In this document: positions 37,301 through 45,422 of the stretch, piece after piece | Numbering within the stretch: the first letter of the stretch is position 1 | Layout of the letters: the number at the start of each line of letters is the position of its first letter | DNA from: JANPJV01 sp031425695 | GTDB taxonomy: Bacteria; Pseudomonadota; Gammaproteobacteria; Xanthomonadales; SZUA-5 | Assembly (NCBI GenBank): GCA_031425695.1 | Contig: JANPJV010000267.1 | Coordinates: 6,057 to 70,056 of the forward strand | Reading direction: 5' to 3' | Length of the DNA stretch: 64,000 bases | Notes under the pieces: model-generated | What the model was told of the DNA's origin: nothing | Seen by the model: only the letters and a program-made list of their open reading frames with translations | Database searches by the model: none | Program-made: the position numbers and the translations under genes

Positions 37301-38881
37301 GCCCAGCAGTACTTCGCACTTGCCGATCGAGGCGCCGTCGTCCGAGCCCGGCAGGTCGACCAGGCCGCCGGTTGCATTCGGCTTGCATCGATAGAGGTTG
37401 CCGTTGAAAGAGGCCGCCAGCAGGTCGCCCTGCATGACACCGTTGAAGTTGCTGGCGGTGTACTCGGCCAGGCCGTTGGTCGAGGAGGTGATCAGCTCGA
37501 GCGCTCCAAGCTGCGGCGTGTATTCGCACTGGCGCGGGTCATTCGGATAGTTGGCCATGGTCACACCCTGGCCGGTCGGGAGCAGCGCGCCGAACTGGTA
37601 GACCGGCCCGGTCTGCACGAACGCGCCGCCGCCCTGCTGCACGTAGTTGTAGATGCCACTCAGTGCCGGGAACGCGCGCAGCGGTGTCGGGTGCCCGCCG
37701 TAATAGCCGGCGGAAGCGATCAGGTGCAGGCCGTCACTCATGGTGATGCTGGCATTCTCGTTGAGCTCGTTGGTGCAATAGTCACCGGCGCCCGGGTTGT
37801 AGGTGACGCCAGCCTGGTTGATCCAGCCCTTCTCCGCGCCGGTCGAATCACGCAGCTTCGGGGTGCCGCCCCAGCCGCCGTTGGCGCCGTTGTCCCAGGT
37901 CCAAAGCTTGCCGTTGCTGGCGACCAGCACGTCGTAGGGGTTGCGATAACCAGGCGAGTGGATCTGCACCGGGCTGCCGGGCTCGCTGATCGCCTGGTTG
38001 AAGCCGTCGTTGCCGCCGAAGGGATCGCCCGGATCGACGCTGAAGTTGCGGCGCGGATGGCCAACGGCATACGGAAAGGCGGGGTCGCTCGAGGTGATGT
38101 TCGTGCGCGTCGGGTCGTCCAGGGTCAGCAGGTCATAGACGAATTTCGTACCATTGCGCGAATCCGTGAACGGGCCGCCGTTGGCGGTTTCCATTGCCGC
38201 GATCGCATTGAGGTCAATGACCAGGATCGCTGCCGCCAGGAAGTACTCGGTGGTCCCGGAAAAAGAGTAGCTGGGTGCCCCCTGATTGGTGTTGCCGCCT
38301 ACCGCCAGGTAGAGCTTGTTGGTGGCTGGATCGAGGTCCATGCCGTTGTTGGAATGATTTTCTTCCGAGCGCGGCAGGCCGCGCACGATGTCGACCCGTT
38401 CCCAGCTGAGGCAGTTGCCGGCCGCGACGCCACCCGTGCATTTCAGGCGGGTGACGATGCCGGAGTTGGTGTCGAGACCGGAGTCCTGCGCGACCGCGAT
38501 GCGCGGGTCGGATGAGGTCACGTAGAGCACCGGATTGCTGGCGGTGCCGGTGACCAGGAGTCCAGTGACCTGGCGCCGCGCACAGTCAGCCGTGCACGCA
38601 CCACCGTTGTCATCGCGGTTCTGGATGTCGCGGATGAGGTTGATGACTTCCGTGTGTGAGGCGGTGTAAGTGCCAGCTTCGCTGCGCACCACGGTGAACG
38701 CGCGGACGACGCCGTATTGCTCGGAGACGTACAGACGGCTGTCCGGGCCGAACTGCAGCGAGGTCGGGTTGTTGGCCGGGACGGGCAGCCCGCTTGCGGT
38801 AAACGACTGCGCAACGGCGCCGGTAGTGATCGCCCAGAGCAGCAACCCCCCGAGCCCAGCGACTCCGTGTTTCGTGCTCAT
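34364..38881 (-). CDS. Giant secreted multidomain protein (beta-propeller, Kelch, ASH and malectin-like domains) with IFANGFE tail
   Basis: A 1505-residue exported protein. The signal peptide ends near residue 25 (TTGAVAQS). Order of regions: a sugar-dehydrogenase/sorbosone-type beta-propeller (about 27-550, starting GLPVPANNPTSLQFGPDSRL); calcium-binding DSDGDGYTNGDE and DPDDDNDSVLDIND (about 575-630); a jelly-roll-like region; Kelch repeats (about 900-1210, IVGGRESN, AVGGRDSN); an ASH/choice-of-anchor D domain (about 1210-1307); and a malectin-like carbohydrate-binding domain (about 1313-1487, RINVGGPQVAAIDGG). It ends GTIFANGFE. The open frame starts at 39001, but ATG 38881 with AGAGG upstream begins the signal peptide. 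It is probably a surface adhesin or sugar-binding protein. Confidence 0.8.
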   Translation of the reverse strand: MSTKHGVAGLGGLLLWAITTGAVAQSFTASGLPVPANNPTSLQFGPDSRLYVSEQYGVVRAFTVVRSEAGTYTASHTEVINLIRDIQNRDDNGGACTADCARRQVTGLLVTGTASNPVLYVTSSDPRIAVAQDSGLDTNSGIVTRLKCTGGVAAGNCLSWERVDIVRGLPRSEENHSNNGMDLDPATNKLYLAVGGNTNQGAPSYSFSGTTEYFLAAAILVIDLNAIAAMETANGGPFTDSRNGTKFVYDLLTLDDPTRTNITSSDPAFPYAVGHPRRNFSVDPGDPFGGNDGFNQAISEPGSPVQIHSPGYRNPYDVLVASNGKLWTWDNGANGGWGGTPKLRDSTGAEKGWINQAGVTYNPGAGDYCTNELNENASITMSDGLHLIASAGYYGGHPTPLRAFPALSGIYNYVQQGGGAFVQTGPVYQFGALLPTGQGVTMANYPNDPRQCEYTPQLGALELITSSTNGLAEYTASNFNGVMQGDLLAASFNGNLYRCKPNATGGLVDLPGSDDGASIGKCEVLLGGFGSQPLDVTAQGNGAIFPGTIWVATYGANNVMVFEPTGATCNPNIPTEDSDGDGYTNGDEQDNGTNPCSAGSTPDDFDRDLTSDLNDPDDDNDSVLDINDVFALDAQNGLSTSLPLHYPLFANDPGTGLFGLGFTGLMLPRNGTTTWLQQFDDELLAAGGAVGQLTVEAVSSGDASGAANTQEYAFQFGVDAHTSSPPFVVRARIRPPFFAIGGGASTPQATQAYGIYLGNGDQDNYLRIVLGGDGAGAGVVRVTLESNGVASTQQYTSSAWGGANILNAGSVDFLLAVNAQTGAVQPRVILGTDTVSHALGSPLNIPLAWLNPSDANGLAIGTIATRGASAPSYGATWDYFDVSYSAGSGPGQWVEIANFDQTRHEGGFVQAGDAFYIVGGRESNAVRSYDLATGVWQTRASSPIKLHHFQAVELNGLIYTVGAMTGECCSEPESANVWIYDPAADVWTIGPAMPAGRLRGGGGAVAVGGKIYLVSGNTTGHNGPVSPLVDVYDPATGTFAALAPIPNPRDHFFAVAHLGKIYAVGGRDSNAGADGDIFDDTIAPVDVYDIASNSWTTLPAASNLPIPRAAAATAIVGNEIIVAGGESGLQSSAHAETHAMDLTARTWRTVAPMRTPRHATQAIVNGSGFYVAAGSSQRGGPTGAPLDLEALYLFGNAPPQGTAIDTSVLQAPTSLDFGQVITGSARVLPLTVSVSGGDQGVIVSGFTFSGNPDFRVLSPNTLPIIIAPGASVQVQVEFTPQVGGTRMATLSILSPGRTPLQTVLSGAGNSAAVGVLYRINVGGPQVAAIDGGANWAADSLAAPSSWRVAGGEGQFSDSDGSAYPGPINMSHASVPSHVPSAVFQDERWDGADANEMRWSFPVTNGTEVEVRLYFAELYSGITGANQRTFDVTVEGLVPPGFANIDRYATAGAKGAMMISTTVTINDGTLDLSFLHGIENPAVNAMEIRTVTGGGGGGTIFANGFE

Positions 38882-39031
38882 TTGTGACCTCTTGATCGAT
38901 CCGAATGCGCAGCACGCGAAAGCGCGAACCGGCTGATCGACGCACCCTAAGGCAGCCTTCAAACCCTTCTCTGTGCGCGCGCACACAATCGAACTCTTCA
39001 CGTCGGGGTGGAGTCAGGTTGCTCGCTGTTA

Positions 39032-39105
39032 TAGCCCGGGTAAGCGCAGCGCACCCGGGGGCACCCCTGCGATCTTTCCCGTGCGCCTTTGGCTCACCCG
39101 GGCTA
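39032..39105. repeat. REP-like inverted pair (TAGCCCGGGT family)
   Basis: TAGCCCGGGT (39032-39041) recurs as ACCCGGGCTA (39096-39105), and the first copy forms its own hairpin with ACCCGGGG (39053-39060). It lies in the 310-bp spacer between the divergent genes at 38881 and 39192. I find no gene in that spacer. Confidence 0.6.
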
Positions 39106-39191
39106 CCGAAGCCATGCCCGTGTACGCAAACGCACCGAACGCACACACCCGGGGGTTTAGCCTGCGCTCATCCGGATAAGGCAGCGAAGAG

Positions 39192-40679
39192 ATGAGTGTC
39201 GCGGCGATCAAGCGGCCTGGGATTGCCACGCACTATCTGCGCTACCTCAGCAGCAACGTGCTGGTGGTCGCGGCCGGGTTCATCTCCTTCCCCTTGCTGA
39301 CGCGGCTGCTCGATAACCGCGAGTTCGGCCTGCTCGGCTACTACGAGGCGTGGCTGGCGCTGATCGCGAGCGTGCTCAAGCTCGGCAGTCAGCATGCGAT
39401 CTTGCGCCTTTATCCGCACGCCGGCAGCAGTGCCGAACTGGCGCATTTCCGCAGCAACCACGTGCTGCTGCCCTTTGCCTTGTCGATGTCGCTATGGGTG
39501 TGCTGCGCGGCGCTCGCCTGGATGTTGAGCGCGCGGCTGCCGCACAGCGAGCACACGCTGGTGTTGCTGCTGTTGCTGACCGTGCCGGTGATGATCTGGT
39601 GCAGCCTGGTCGAAGCGGTGATGTATGCGCTGGAGCGTTCCGACATCACCCTCTGGATGCGCACTGCGTGGCGCTGGAGCGAGCTGGCACTGGTGATTAC
39701 GACGCTGGTCTTCATCGAGCGCTCGGCCTCGGGCGTGCTGGGAGCCAAGCTCGTGGTCTACGCGGTGGTCGCCTTCGGGCTCACCTGGTGGTTTCGGGGC
39801 TGGCTGCGGGCACCGCTGGTGCGGCCGTCGCGCGCGCTCGTAGTCACCGGGCTCGCCTTCGGCGTGCCGATGATGTTCAACGAGCTCACCTATGTGCTGT
39901 TCGGCTTTGCCGACCGCATCCTGCTGCGCTGGCTCTCCGGCAGTCTTACCGAGGTTGGCGTCTACAGCGTTGGCTATGGCCTGGCGATGGCGGTTGGCAC
40001 CATTTTCGGCGCCACCTTGAACCAGGCGTTCACACCGACGGCGGTGCGCCGCTATGAAACCGAAGGGCCCGAGTCGGTGGTCGCGCTCAAGCGCAACATG
40101 CTGGACGCCTGGATCGCCGTCGTCGCGCTGGCGAGCGCCTGGATGCTCGTGGCCGGTAGCGATTTCTTCATCCTGCTCGCCGGTCCCGACAAACTGCGCT
40201 CGGCGCCGATATTCGTGATCGTGGCCGTGTGCGTGATCTGGTACTCGCTGTTCGAGATTGCCCAGTACGGCCTGTTGCTGGAGCGCCGAGCGCGCCGCTT
40301 CCTGCTGCTGACCATGGCCGCGGCCCTGTTCAATTTGATCGCCTGCGTGCCGCTGATAGTGCGCTGGGGCGTCATCGGCGCGGCGGCAGCGACGGCGGCG
40401 GCCTACGCGCTGCTCGCCTGGCTGCAGTACCGGAATTGCCCGCGCGAGCTTCGCTACCTGCCGCCGCCACTCTATTTCCTGCTGGCGCTGGCATTCCCGA
40501 TTGGCCTCTACCTGCTCGTCGACGGCTTCGGTCATTTCGGTGCCGAGAATGCGTGGCAGCGGCTGCTCGTCGGCACGCTCGCCGTGCTGCTGCCGGGCAT
40601 GCTGCTGGTCGCAACCGTGAGGCCGCTGCGAGAAGGCCTGCTGCGCCTGTTGCGTCAGCGCCGCGGCGGGGCCAGCTGA
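39192..40679 (+). CDS. Lipid-linked polysaccharide flippase (Wzx/MviN-like)
   Basis: A 495-residue integral membrane protein with about 12-14 hydrophobic segments in the polysaccharide transporter (MOP) superfamily. The N-terminal pattern YLSSNVLVVAAGFISFPLLT and RLLDNREFGLLGYYEAW is typical of Wzx. It should flip undecaprenyl-linked EPS repeats across the inner membrane. Together with the initiating transferase at 25388 and the polymerase at 45419 it completes a Wzx/Wzy-type pathway. It overlaps the next gene by one base (TGATG). Confidence 0.87.
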   Translation: MSVAAIKRPGIATHYLRYLSSNVLVVAAGFISFPLLTRLLDNREFGLLGYYEAWLALIASVLKLGSQHAILRLYPHAGSSAELAHFRSNHVLLPFALSMSLWVCCAALAWMLSARLPHSEHTLVLLLLLTVPVMIWCSLVEAVMYALERSDITLWMRTAWRWSELALVITTLVFIERSASGVLGAKLVVYAVVAFGLTWWFRGWLRAPLVRPSRALVVTGLAFGVPMMFNELTYVLFGFADRILLRWLSGSLTEVGVYSVGYGLAMAVGTIFGATLNQAFTPTAVRRYETEGPESVVALKRNMLDAWIAVVALASAWMLVAGSDFFILLAGPDKLRSAPIFVIVAVCVIWYSLFEIAQYGLLLERRARRFLLLTMAAALFNLIACVPLIVRWGVIGAAAATAAAYALLAWLQYRNCPRELRYLPPPLYFLLALAFPIGLYLLVDGFGHFGAENAWQRLLVGTLAVLLPGMLLVATVRPLREGLLRLLRQRRGGAS

Positions 40680-41419
40680 TGTATCTCCTGCTCTCGCCGC
40701 TCACCTGGGTGTGGCTGGCGCTGCTCCTCTGGGCAGCAGGGCACCACTGGCGGCGCCGCTGGTTGCGGCGCATGGCCATGGCACTCGGGCTGCTGGCCGC
40801 GGCCACGATGACGCCCTTGGTCGCCAACGCCCTGGTCGGGGCGATCGAGCAACGCGCAGATGCAGGCCCCGAAGATCATTGCGAGCGAGCCGACGCTCTG
40901 GTGGTCCTGAGTGCCGGACTGGGACGGACTCCGCGCAACGCCAGCGATCATGGGTCGCTGAGCGATATCTCGCTCGCACGCCTGTTCGAGCTGATCGAGC
41001 GCCCGCCGAACGCGGGGATGCCATTGATCATCTCCGGCGGCGGACCTCACCCGATCCCCGAGGCGCAGTTGCTGGCGACACTGCTGGAGCTGCTCGACCC
41101 GCGCTTCGAGCCGACCCTGGAGAATCGCTCCCGGACAACTTGGGAAAGCGCGCTCGAAGTTGCGAAAATGCTGCCGCCACCGCGTCACATCGCGCTCGCC
41201 AGCAGCGCCTTGCACCTGCCGCGGGCACGCCTGGCGTTCGAAGCAGCTGGCTTCAGCGTCTGCCGCAGGCCGCTCGACCGGCGTCATGTCGCCGTCGGTG
41301 GCATCGGTGCGGTGACGCCGCAAACTTCATCCCTGCGCAAGACCGAAGCGGCGATGCATGAGCTGGTCGGTGAGGCGTACTACCGATTTCGAGCACGCTA
41401 CAGAAAGGAAGAGACATGA
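40679..41419 (+). CDS. YdcF/DUF218 family membrane protein
   Basis: A 246-residue protein with two N-terminal membrane segments (about 4-20 and 32-52) and a DUF218 (YdcF/ElyC/SanA) domain. The domain shows ADALVVLSAGLGRTPRNA, IISGGGPHPIPEAQLL, ENRSRTTWESALEVAK and ALASSALHLPRARLAF. The family is linked to cell-envelope polysaccharide and peptidoglycan metabolism, with biochemical role unclear. It is coupled to the flippase and overlaps the hemerythrin gene, so it is probably co-transcribed. The true start is ATG 40679; a longer frame overlaps the flippase. Confidence 0.83.
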   Translation: MYLLLSPLTWVWLALLLWAAGHHWRRRWLRRMAMALGLLAAATMTPLVANALVGAIEQRADAGPEDHCERADALVVLSAGLGRTPRNASDHGSLSDISLARLFELIERPPNAGMPLIISGGGPHPIPEAQLLATLLELLDPRFEPTLENRSRTTWESALEVAKMLPPPRHIALASSALHLPRARLAFEAAGFSVCRRPLDRRHVAVGGIGAVTPQTSSLRKTEAAMHELVGEAYYRFRARYRKEET

Positions 41420-41874
41420 CCGAAAATATCTACGACGCCCTGCGCGAAAGCCACGAGATCCAGCGCTCACTGCTGCGCCGGTTGCTGCGCAGCAAGCCGG
41501 GCACGCGCGAGCGGATCGAACTCTTCACCGCCACCCGCCGCGAATTGGAAGCGCACGAGGCGGCCGAAGAGCGTTTCCTCTATGTGCCGATGCTGATGGA
41601 CGACATGGGCCTGTCAGCCAGCCGCCATGCCTTGCACGAGCACCACGAGATCGACGAAATGGTCGAAGACCTGCAGATTCGCGATCACTCCACCGCCGAG
41701 TGGCTCGCGGGGGCGAAGGCGCTCTCGCACAAGGTCCATCACCATTTGCGCGAGGAGGAGAAGAAGTTCTTCCAGGTTTCAGGAAAAATCCTGAGCGAAG
41801 TGCAGAAGGACAAGCTCGCGAAGGGCTACCGCAAGGACTACGAGCGGATGCATCGGAAGCTGGCGGGGGAGTAG
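41416..41874 (+). CDS. Hemerythrin domain-containing protein
   Basis: A 152-residue four-helix hemerythrin/HHE protein that should bind a di-iron centre. The ligand-type residues are in ESHEIQRSLLRR, LEAHEAAEERFLYVP, LHEHHEIDEMVEDL and KVHHHLREEEKKFF. Roles in oxygen, NO or iron sensing are usual for the family; the specific role is unknown. It overlaps the DUF218 gene by ATGA and ends at a family B REP pair, whose first copy plus T-run could terminate the operon. Confidence 0.9.
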   Translation: MTENIYDALRESHEIQRSLLRRLLRSKPGTRERIELFTATRRELEAHEAAEERFLYVPMLMDDMGLSASRHALHEHHEIDEMVEDLQIRDHSTAEWLAGAKALSHKVHHHLREEEKKFFQVSGKILSEVQKDKLAKGYRKDYERMHRKLAGE

Positions 41875-41885
41875 GTATTGGGCTT

Positions 41886-41962
41886 GCGTGGGTCCGGACC
41901 TTGTCCGGACGTTTTTTTGCGTTAGAAGGCGAAGAGCGTCCGGACAAGGTCCGGACCCACGC
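41886..41962. repeat. REP-like family B inverted pair, also a terminator candidate
   Basis: GCGTGGGTCCGGACCTTGTC (41886-41911) and its perfect inverted copy (41937-41962). The first copy's hairpin GTCCGGAC-CTT-GTCCGGAC is followed by a T7 run, so it looks like an intrinsic terminator for the plus-strand operon. The second copy lies just before the stop of the minus-strand glycosyltransferase. Confidence 0.88.
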
Positions 41963-41975
41963 AAAGCCAGGGCCG

Positions 41976-43187
41976 TCAGGCGGTCATGCGTTCAAGTTCC
42001 AGCGCCTGGCCATAAACCGCCAGCAAGCGCTGCCCGATCGCGTCCCACCCGTACTCGCGCTCGGCGGCGCGTCGGGCGGCTGCGCCCAGGCGCGCGCGCA
42101 GGTTGGGATCGGCGAGCAGGCGACATACCGCATCAGCGAATTCCTGGGGCGTGTCGGCGAGCAGCGCTTCCTCGCCGTCCACCAGTGCAATGCCTTCGGC
42201 GCCGATGCGGGTGCTGACGATCGCCTTGCCCATGGCCATGGCTTCCAGCAGCTTGAGGCGGGTGCCGCTGCCGGCCCGCAGCGGAACCACGTAGACCGCG
42301 GCGTCGAGCACGCGCGGGCGCAGGTCATCGACGAAGCCGGTGAACACGACGGCTGATTCGAGACCGGCTGGCGCCAGCATGCCGCCACTCTGCCCGATCA
42401 CGGTGAGCGTGGCCGGGCGCCGTGCGCGAATGAGCGGCAGCACATCCGCCAGGAACCACTCGATGCCGTCGCGATTCGGAAACCAGCTCATCTGGCCGAC
42501 GAAGACGAGCGTGTCACTGTCCGGCGCGGGAGTTGGCCGCGGTTGATAGCGGTCGAGATCGACGCCGTTCGGGATGACCGTCACTGGCGTCCGCGGGGCC
42601 ATCGCCGCGAGCCGCTCGGCATCTGCCTGCGAGCACGCCAGCACCGCCGCAGCACGCGCGCACGCGGCCGCTTCGAAGCCCGCGAGCTCGCGCGCCTGAA
42701 GGCGCAGCAGCGCCCGTTTCCAGGCGCGGGTTTCGATCTGCGCATGCGCCGTAAGCAGCAGATGCTCGACGTTGTGCTCGTTGAGTACGACCGGGATGTG
42801 CGCGGGCACCTGCGCGATCAGCCCAGCCACCGCCAGGATGTCGAGGTGCACCAGGTCCACTTGTCCCAGCAGTTCCGCGAATTTGAGCTCGAGTGCGCCA
42901 GTCATGTAGCGCGCGCTCAACAGGGGCCGGCCGTGGCCTAGCCAGCGTGCCAGCATCGGCAGTGCGGCGCGCGGATCGGACACGGGCAGGATCTCGACGC
43001 AATGCACGCTCTTGACCGTCGCCGCCAACACCGGATCGGGAACCCGCGGATCCTGCGGACGCTGCAGGCTGAGGAGATGCACTTCGTGCTGGCTCGCGGC
43101 CGCGCGCAGCAGGTGCCAGGAGCGCAGCTGATGGCCTTCCGTGGGCGGGTAGGGGAGACGCGAGGTGACGAACAGCAAGCGCGCCAT
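41976..43187 (-). CDS. Glycosyltransferase family 4 (XrtA-associated type)
   Basis: A 403-residue GT-B glycosyltransferase. The N-terminus LFVTSRLPYPPTEGHQLRSW and the C-terminal VYVVPLRAGSGTRLKLLEAM, GKAIVSTRIGAEGI are typical of the TIGR03087-type transferases that accompany XrtA/PEP-CTERM EPS genes. It probably adds a sugar to the EPS repeat. A MITE-like element starts two bases upstream of its ATG and separates it from the rest of the operon. Its expression may therefore depend on read-through or on the element. Confidence 0.87.
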   Translation of the reverse strand: MARLLFVTSRLPYPPTEGHQLRSWHLLRAAASQHEVHLLSLQRPQDPRVPDPVLAATVKSVHCVEILPVSDPRAALPMLARWLGHGRPLLSARYMTGALELKFAELLGQVDLVHLDILAVAGLIAQVPAHIPVVLNEHNVEHLLLTAHAQIETRAWKRALLRLQARELAGFEAAACARAAAVLACSQADAERLAAMAPRTPVTVIPNGVDLDRYQPRPTPAPDSDTLVFVGQMSWFPNRDGIEWFLADVLPLIRARRPATLTVIGQSGGMLAPAGLESAVVFTGFVDDLRPRVLDAAVYVVPLRAGSGTRLKLLEAMAMGKAIVSTRIGAEGIALVDGEEALLADTPQEFADAVCRLLADPNLRARLGAAARRAAEREYGWDAIGQRLLAVYGQALELERMTA

Positions 43188-43188
43188 C

Positions 43189-43458
43189 TAGCAGCCTGTC
43201 GGGCTGTCAGCGTGAGATGCGTTGTGTGGCTGGACGGATGGATGCAAGGCGCGGTGCGCAGCCAATGGCTCTTCCATTGGCAAGCAGCGCAACGCAGCAG
43301 ACGCCGTACAGACACGCAATCCGAAGGACCGGACGGCCTTTTGGCGATCGGGACCAACAAATCGAACCGAAAAATCCAAGTTTCTCTCCAGTTTTAATCG
43401 AAGCCTTGAGCCAAAAGGGCGTCCGGCGCACTCACGATGAAAGACCGACAGGCTGCTA
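43189..43458. mobile_element. MITE-like element of 270 bp with terminal inverted repeats
   Basis: TAGCAGCCTGTCGG (43189-43202) recurs inverted as CCGACAGGCTGCTA (43445-43458). Imperfect similarity extends inward for another 15-20 bp (CGTGAG..TGCG on both ends). TA at each outer end fits a TA target duplication, as for IS630/Tc1-type MITEs. An internal hairpin CCAATGG-ctctt-CCATTGG lies near 43264-43282. Short internal frames are not convincing genes. The right end contributes the TAG stop of the upstream glycosyltransferase. Confidence 0.72.
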
Positions 43459-44637
43459 AGCTCTCCATAGGCGCCGCAGGTCGCGGTGCCGTAGATACAT
43501 CGGCAGCGAAAGCAACGCTGCCGCATTCAAGGTTACGAAGCTGCCGGCGGTGGTCGCCAGCGGTACATGGCGCATCAGGCGCGGGGCGTACACGGTTGCG
43601 GCGGCGATTCCGTAGGCGCCCAGCTGCAGCCAGAATGCAGCGCGCGCGAGCGCACCAGTCGCCAGCGCCGAGCTCACGAAGGCGGCGAGCAAGGCCCACG
43701 GCGCCAGCAGTCGCAACAGTTTGTGCGAGACCCAGGCAAACCAGACCGGATTCGCGGTCGGTGACAGCAGCCAGGGCTGCAGCGCGATCAGCTGCCAGTT
43801 GCCACTCAACGTACGCAACTTGCGACGAAACTCCTGGTGCAGCGCCTGCGAGGGCGTGTCTGCTGCGACTGCCGCGGGCTCGACGCGTATGCGCAAGCCC
43901 TGGCGCAGTGCCTGGATCGGCGTAAAGACATCGTCCAGCACCAGCCCGGCCGGCAGCGTCCGGAAGATCTCGGTGCGAATCGCATACACCGCCCCGCAGG
44001 CGGCGTGCGCCCAGCCGAGCTGGCCTTCGGCATGGCGCAGCGCCCGCTCGATGCGTGCGTAGCTGCCGTCCGCGGCGACCGCATTGCCATCAGCGTCGGC
44101 GCCGAGCGTGTGCACTTCACCGGACACCACCGCCACGCCGGGCTCGGCGAGGGCCGCCACGAGCGCCGCGATGGTGCCTGGCGAGAAGCGCTGGCGGGCG
44201 TCGGCAAAAACCGTGATCGGCGTGCGCACCTCGCCCATCGCGGCATTCAAGGCCAGCGCCTTGCCGCCCGCCTCGGGAAGCCGCAACACGCGCGTACGCC
44301 GCAGGCCGAGCGAACGCACGACCTCGCAGCTGCCGTCGTCGCTGCCATCGTCGACGATCAGGATGTCGATGCGGTCGGCCGGATAGTCGCTGGCGAGCAG
44401 GTTTTCGATGCGCCCGCGCAAGCGGCCACATTCGTTCCGGGCGGCGAGGACAACGGTCACCGGCGGGGTCGCGTCGACCAGACTCTCGTCAGTGCTTTTG
44501 GGGGAGCGGCCATGGGCGAGATCTGCTGCCGTGCTTTTCCGCTGCACCTTCGCCAACACCAACGCCAGCGCCGGATAGCCCGCGAAGGTGTAGCCGGCGA
44601 GCGCGATGGCGAGCCAGAAAATGAGATCGGCGCTCAT
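43456..44637 (-). CDS. Membrane glycosyltransferase family 2; stop codon provided by a MITE end
   Basis: A 393-residue GT2 with an N-terminal membrane helix (about 5-24) and three or four C-terminal helices (from about 295). Catalytic motifs are VTVVLAARNE, ILIVDDGSDDGS, VFADARQRFSPG and the LVLDDVFTPIQALRQG segment with QxxRK-like EFRRKLRTLSGNW. The organisation resembles processive or lipid-linked membrane GT2 enzymes. The TAG stop lies inside the terminal inverted repeat of the adjoining MITE, so the original C-terminus may have been a few residues different. The start overlaps the deacetylase stop (ATGA). Confidence 0.85.
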   Translation of the reverse strand: MSADLIFWLAIALAGYTFAGYPALALVLAKVQRKSTAADLAHGRSPKSTDESLVDATPPVTVVLAARNECGRLRGRIENLLASDYPADRIDILIVDDGSDDGSCEVVRSLGLRRTRVLRLPEAGGKALALNAAMGEVRTPITVFADARQRFSPGTIAALVAALAEPGVAVVSGEVHTLGADADGNAVAADGSYARIERALRHAEGQLGWAHAACGAVYAIRTEIFRTLPAGLVLDDVFTPIQALRQGLRIRVEPAAVAADTPSQALHQEFRRKLRTLSGNWQLIALQPWLLSPTANPVWFAWVSHKLLRLLAPWALLAAFVSSALATGALARAAFWLQLGAYGIAAATVYAPRLMRHVPLATTAGSFVTLNAAALLSLPMYLRHRDLRRLWRA

Positions 44638-45422
44638 CGCACCAGCGCCTGGCGCAGGCGATCGTAGTTGCGGTCGCCGATGAGGCGCTTGGGCAGTGCC
44701 AGCAGCCGGTGCCGCCAGCGCACGCGCTGCACCGTCGAGCCTTTCCACGCGAGGATCTGGTCGAAGCCGTCGAGCTTGAGATCGCGGGTGATGGCGACCC
44801 GTTCTGCGTAGTGCCCGGCACGGTAGTTGCGATTGATCCCCGGCACCGAGTTGAAACAATGACGAAAGCCCGCCCGCGTCGCCGCCGCGAGCTCGCGCGC
44901 GCCGCCGCGACCGCCGGGCAGCGCGAGCAGGTCGACTTCCCCGCCGCTCCATTGCTGCAATTGGCCACGGCTGCGCAACATTTCCTCATCGAGCTCGGCA
45001 TCGCTGAGCGTATTCAGGAAACGGTGGCTGGCACCGTGCGCGCCGATGACCATGCCGGCGTCGGCGAGCTCGCGCACCTGGGTCGCGGACACGCTGCCGG
45101 GGCGATCGACAAAGTCACTGGTGATGAAGAACACCGCCCGCAATCCGAGGCGCTTGAGAATCGGCAGCGCGACCGTGGCGTCGGCGACGTCGCCATCGTC
45201 GAAGGTGATCATCACTTCGTCGGTCGGCGCCGTGGAGAGCGTCCCGCCGGGCACGTAGGCGCGTCCGAAGCGTGCCCGCAGGCGCAGCATCTGCGCCTCG
45301 AAATCCGCTGAATCGACGCTGTAGCGCGGGTCGAAGTGTCCGGCGCTCAGCGGCTCGTCGTGGATGCCGTGGTACATCAGCACCAGCAGGCTGTGCGGCC
45401 AAGATTCGTTCGAGTCGGTCAT
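44634..45422 (-). CDS. Polysaccharide deacetylase family protein (NodB domain)
   Basis: A 262-residue carbohydrate esterase family 4 protein. It shows LLVLMYHGIHDEP, the metal- and base-bearing ITFDDGDVADAT, GAHGASHRFL (the HxxxH position) and LLALPGGRGG. It likely removes N-acetyl groups from the nascent or exported polysaccharide. No signal peptide is seen, so it may act on the lipid-linked precursor. It is coupled by ATGA overlaps to genes on both sides. In the second metal-binding motif the residues are GASH, consistent with the family. Confidence 0.85.
   Translation of the reverse strand: MTDSNESWPHSLLVLMYHGIHDEPLSAGHFDPRYSVDSADFEAQMLRLRARFGRAYVPGGTLSTAPTDEVMITFDDGDVADATVALPILKRLGLRAVFFITSDFVDRPGSVSATQVRELADAGMVIGAHGASHRFLNTLSDAELDEEMLRSRGQLQQWSGGEVDLLALPGGRGGARELAAATRAGFRHCFNSVPGINRNYRAGHYAERVAITRDLKLDGFDQILAWKGSTVQRVRWRHRLLALPKRLIGDRNYDRLRQALVR

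Noticed and set aside
36038..38515. 825-codon plus-strand open frame
   Set aside because: It lies entirely antisense to the well-supported secreted protein 34364-38881 and has no recognisable product. It is a high-GC shadow frame.
43207..43440. Short open frames on both strands inside the MITE-like element
   Set aside because: They overlap each other in several frames, are under 80 codons and show no transposase motif. The element looks non-autonomous.
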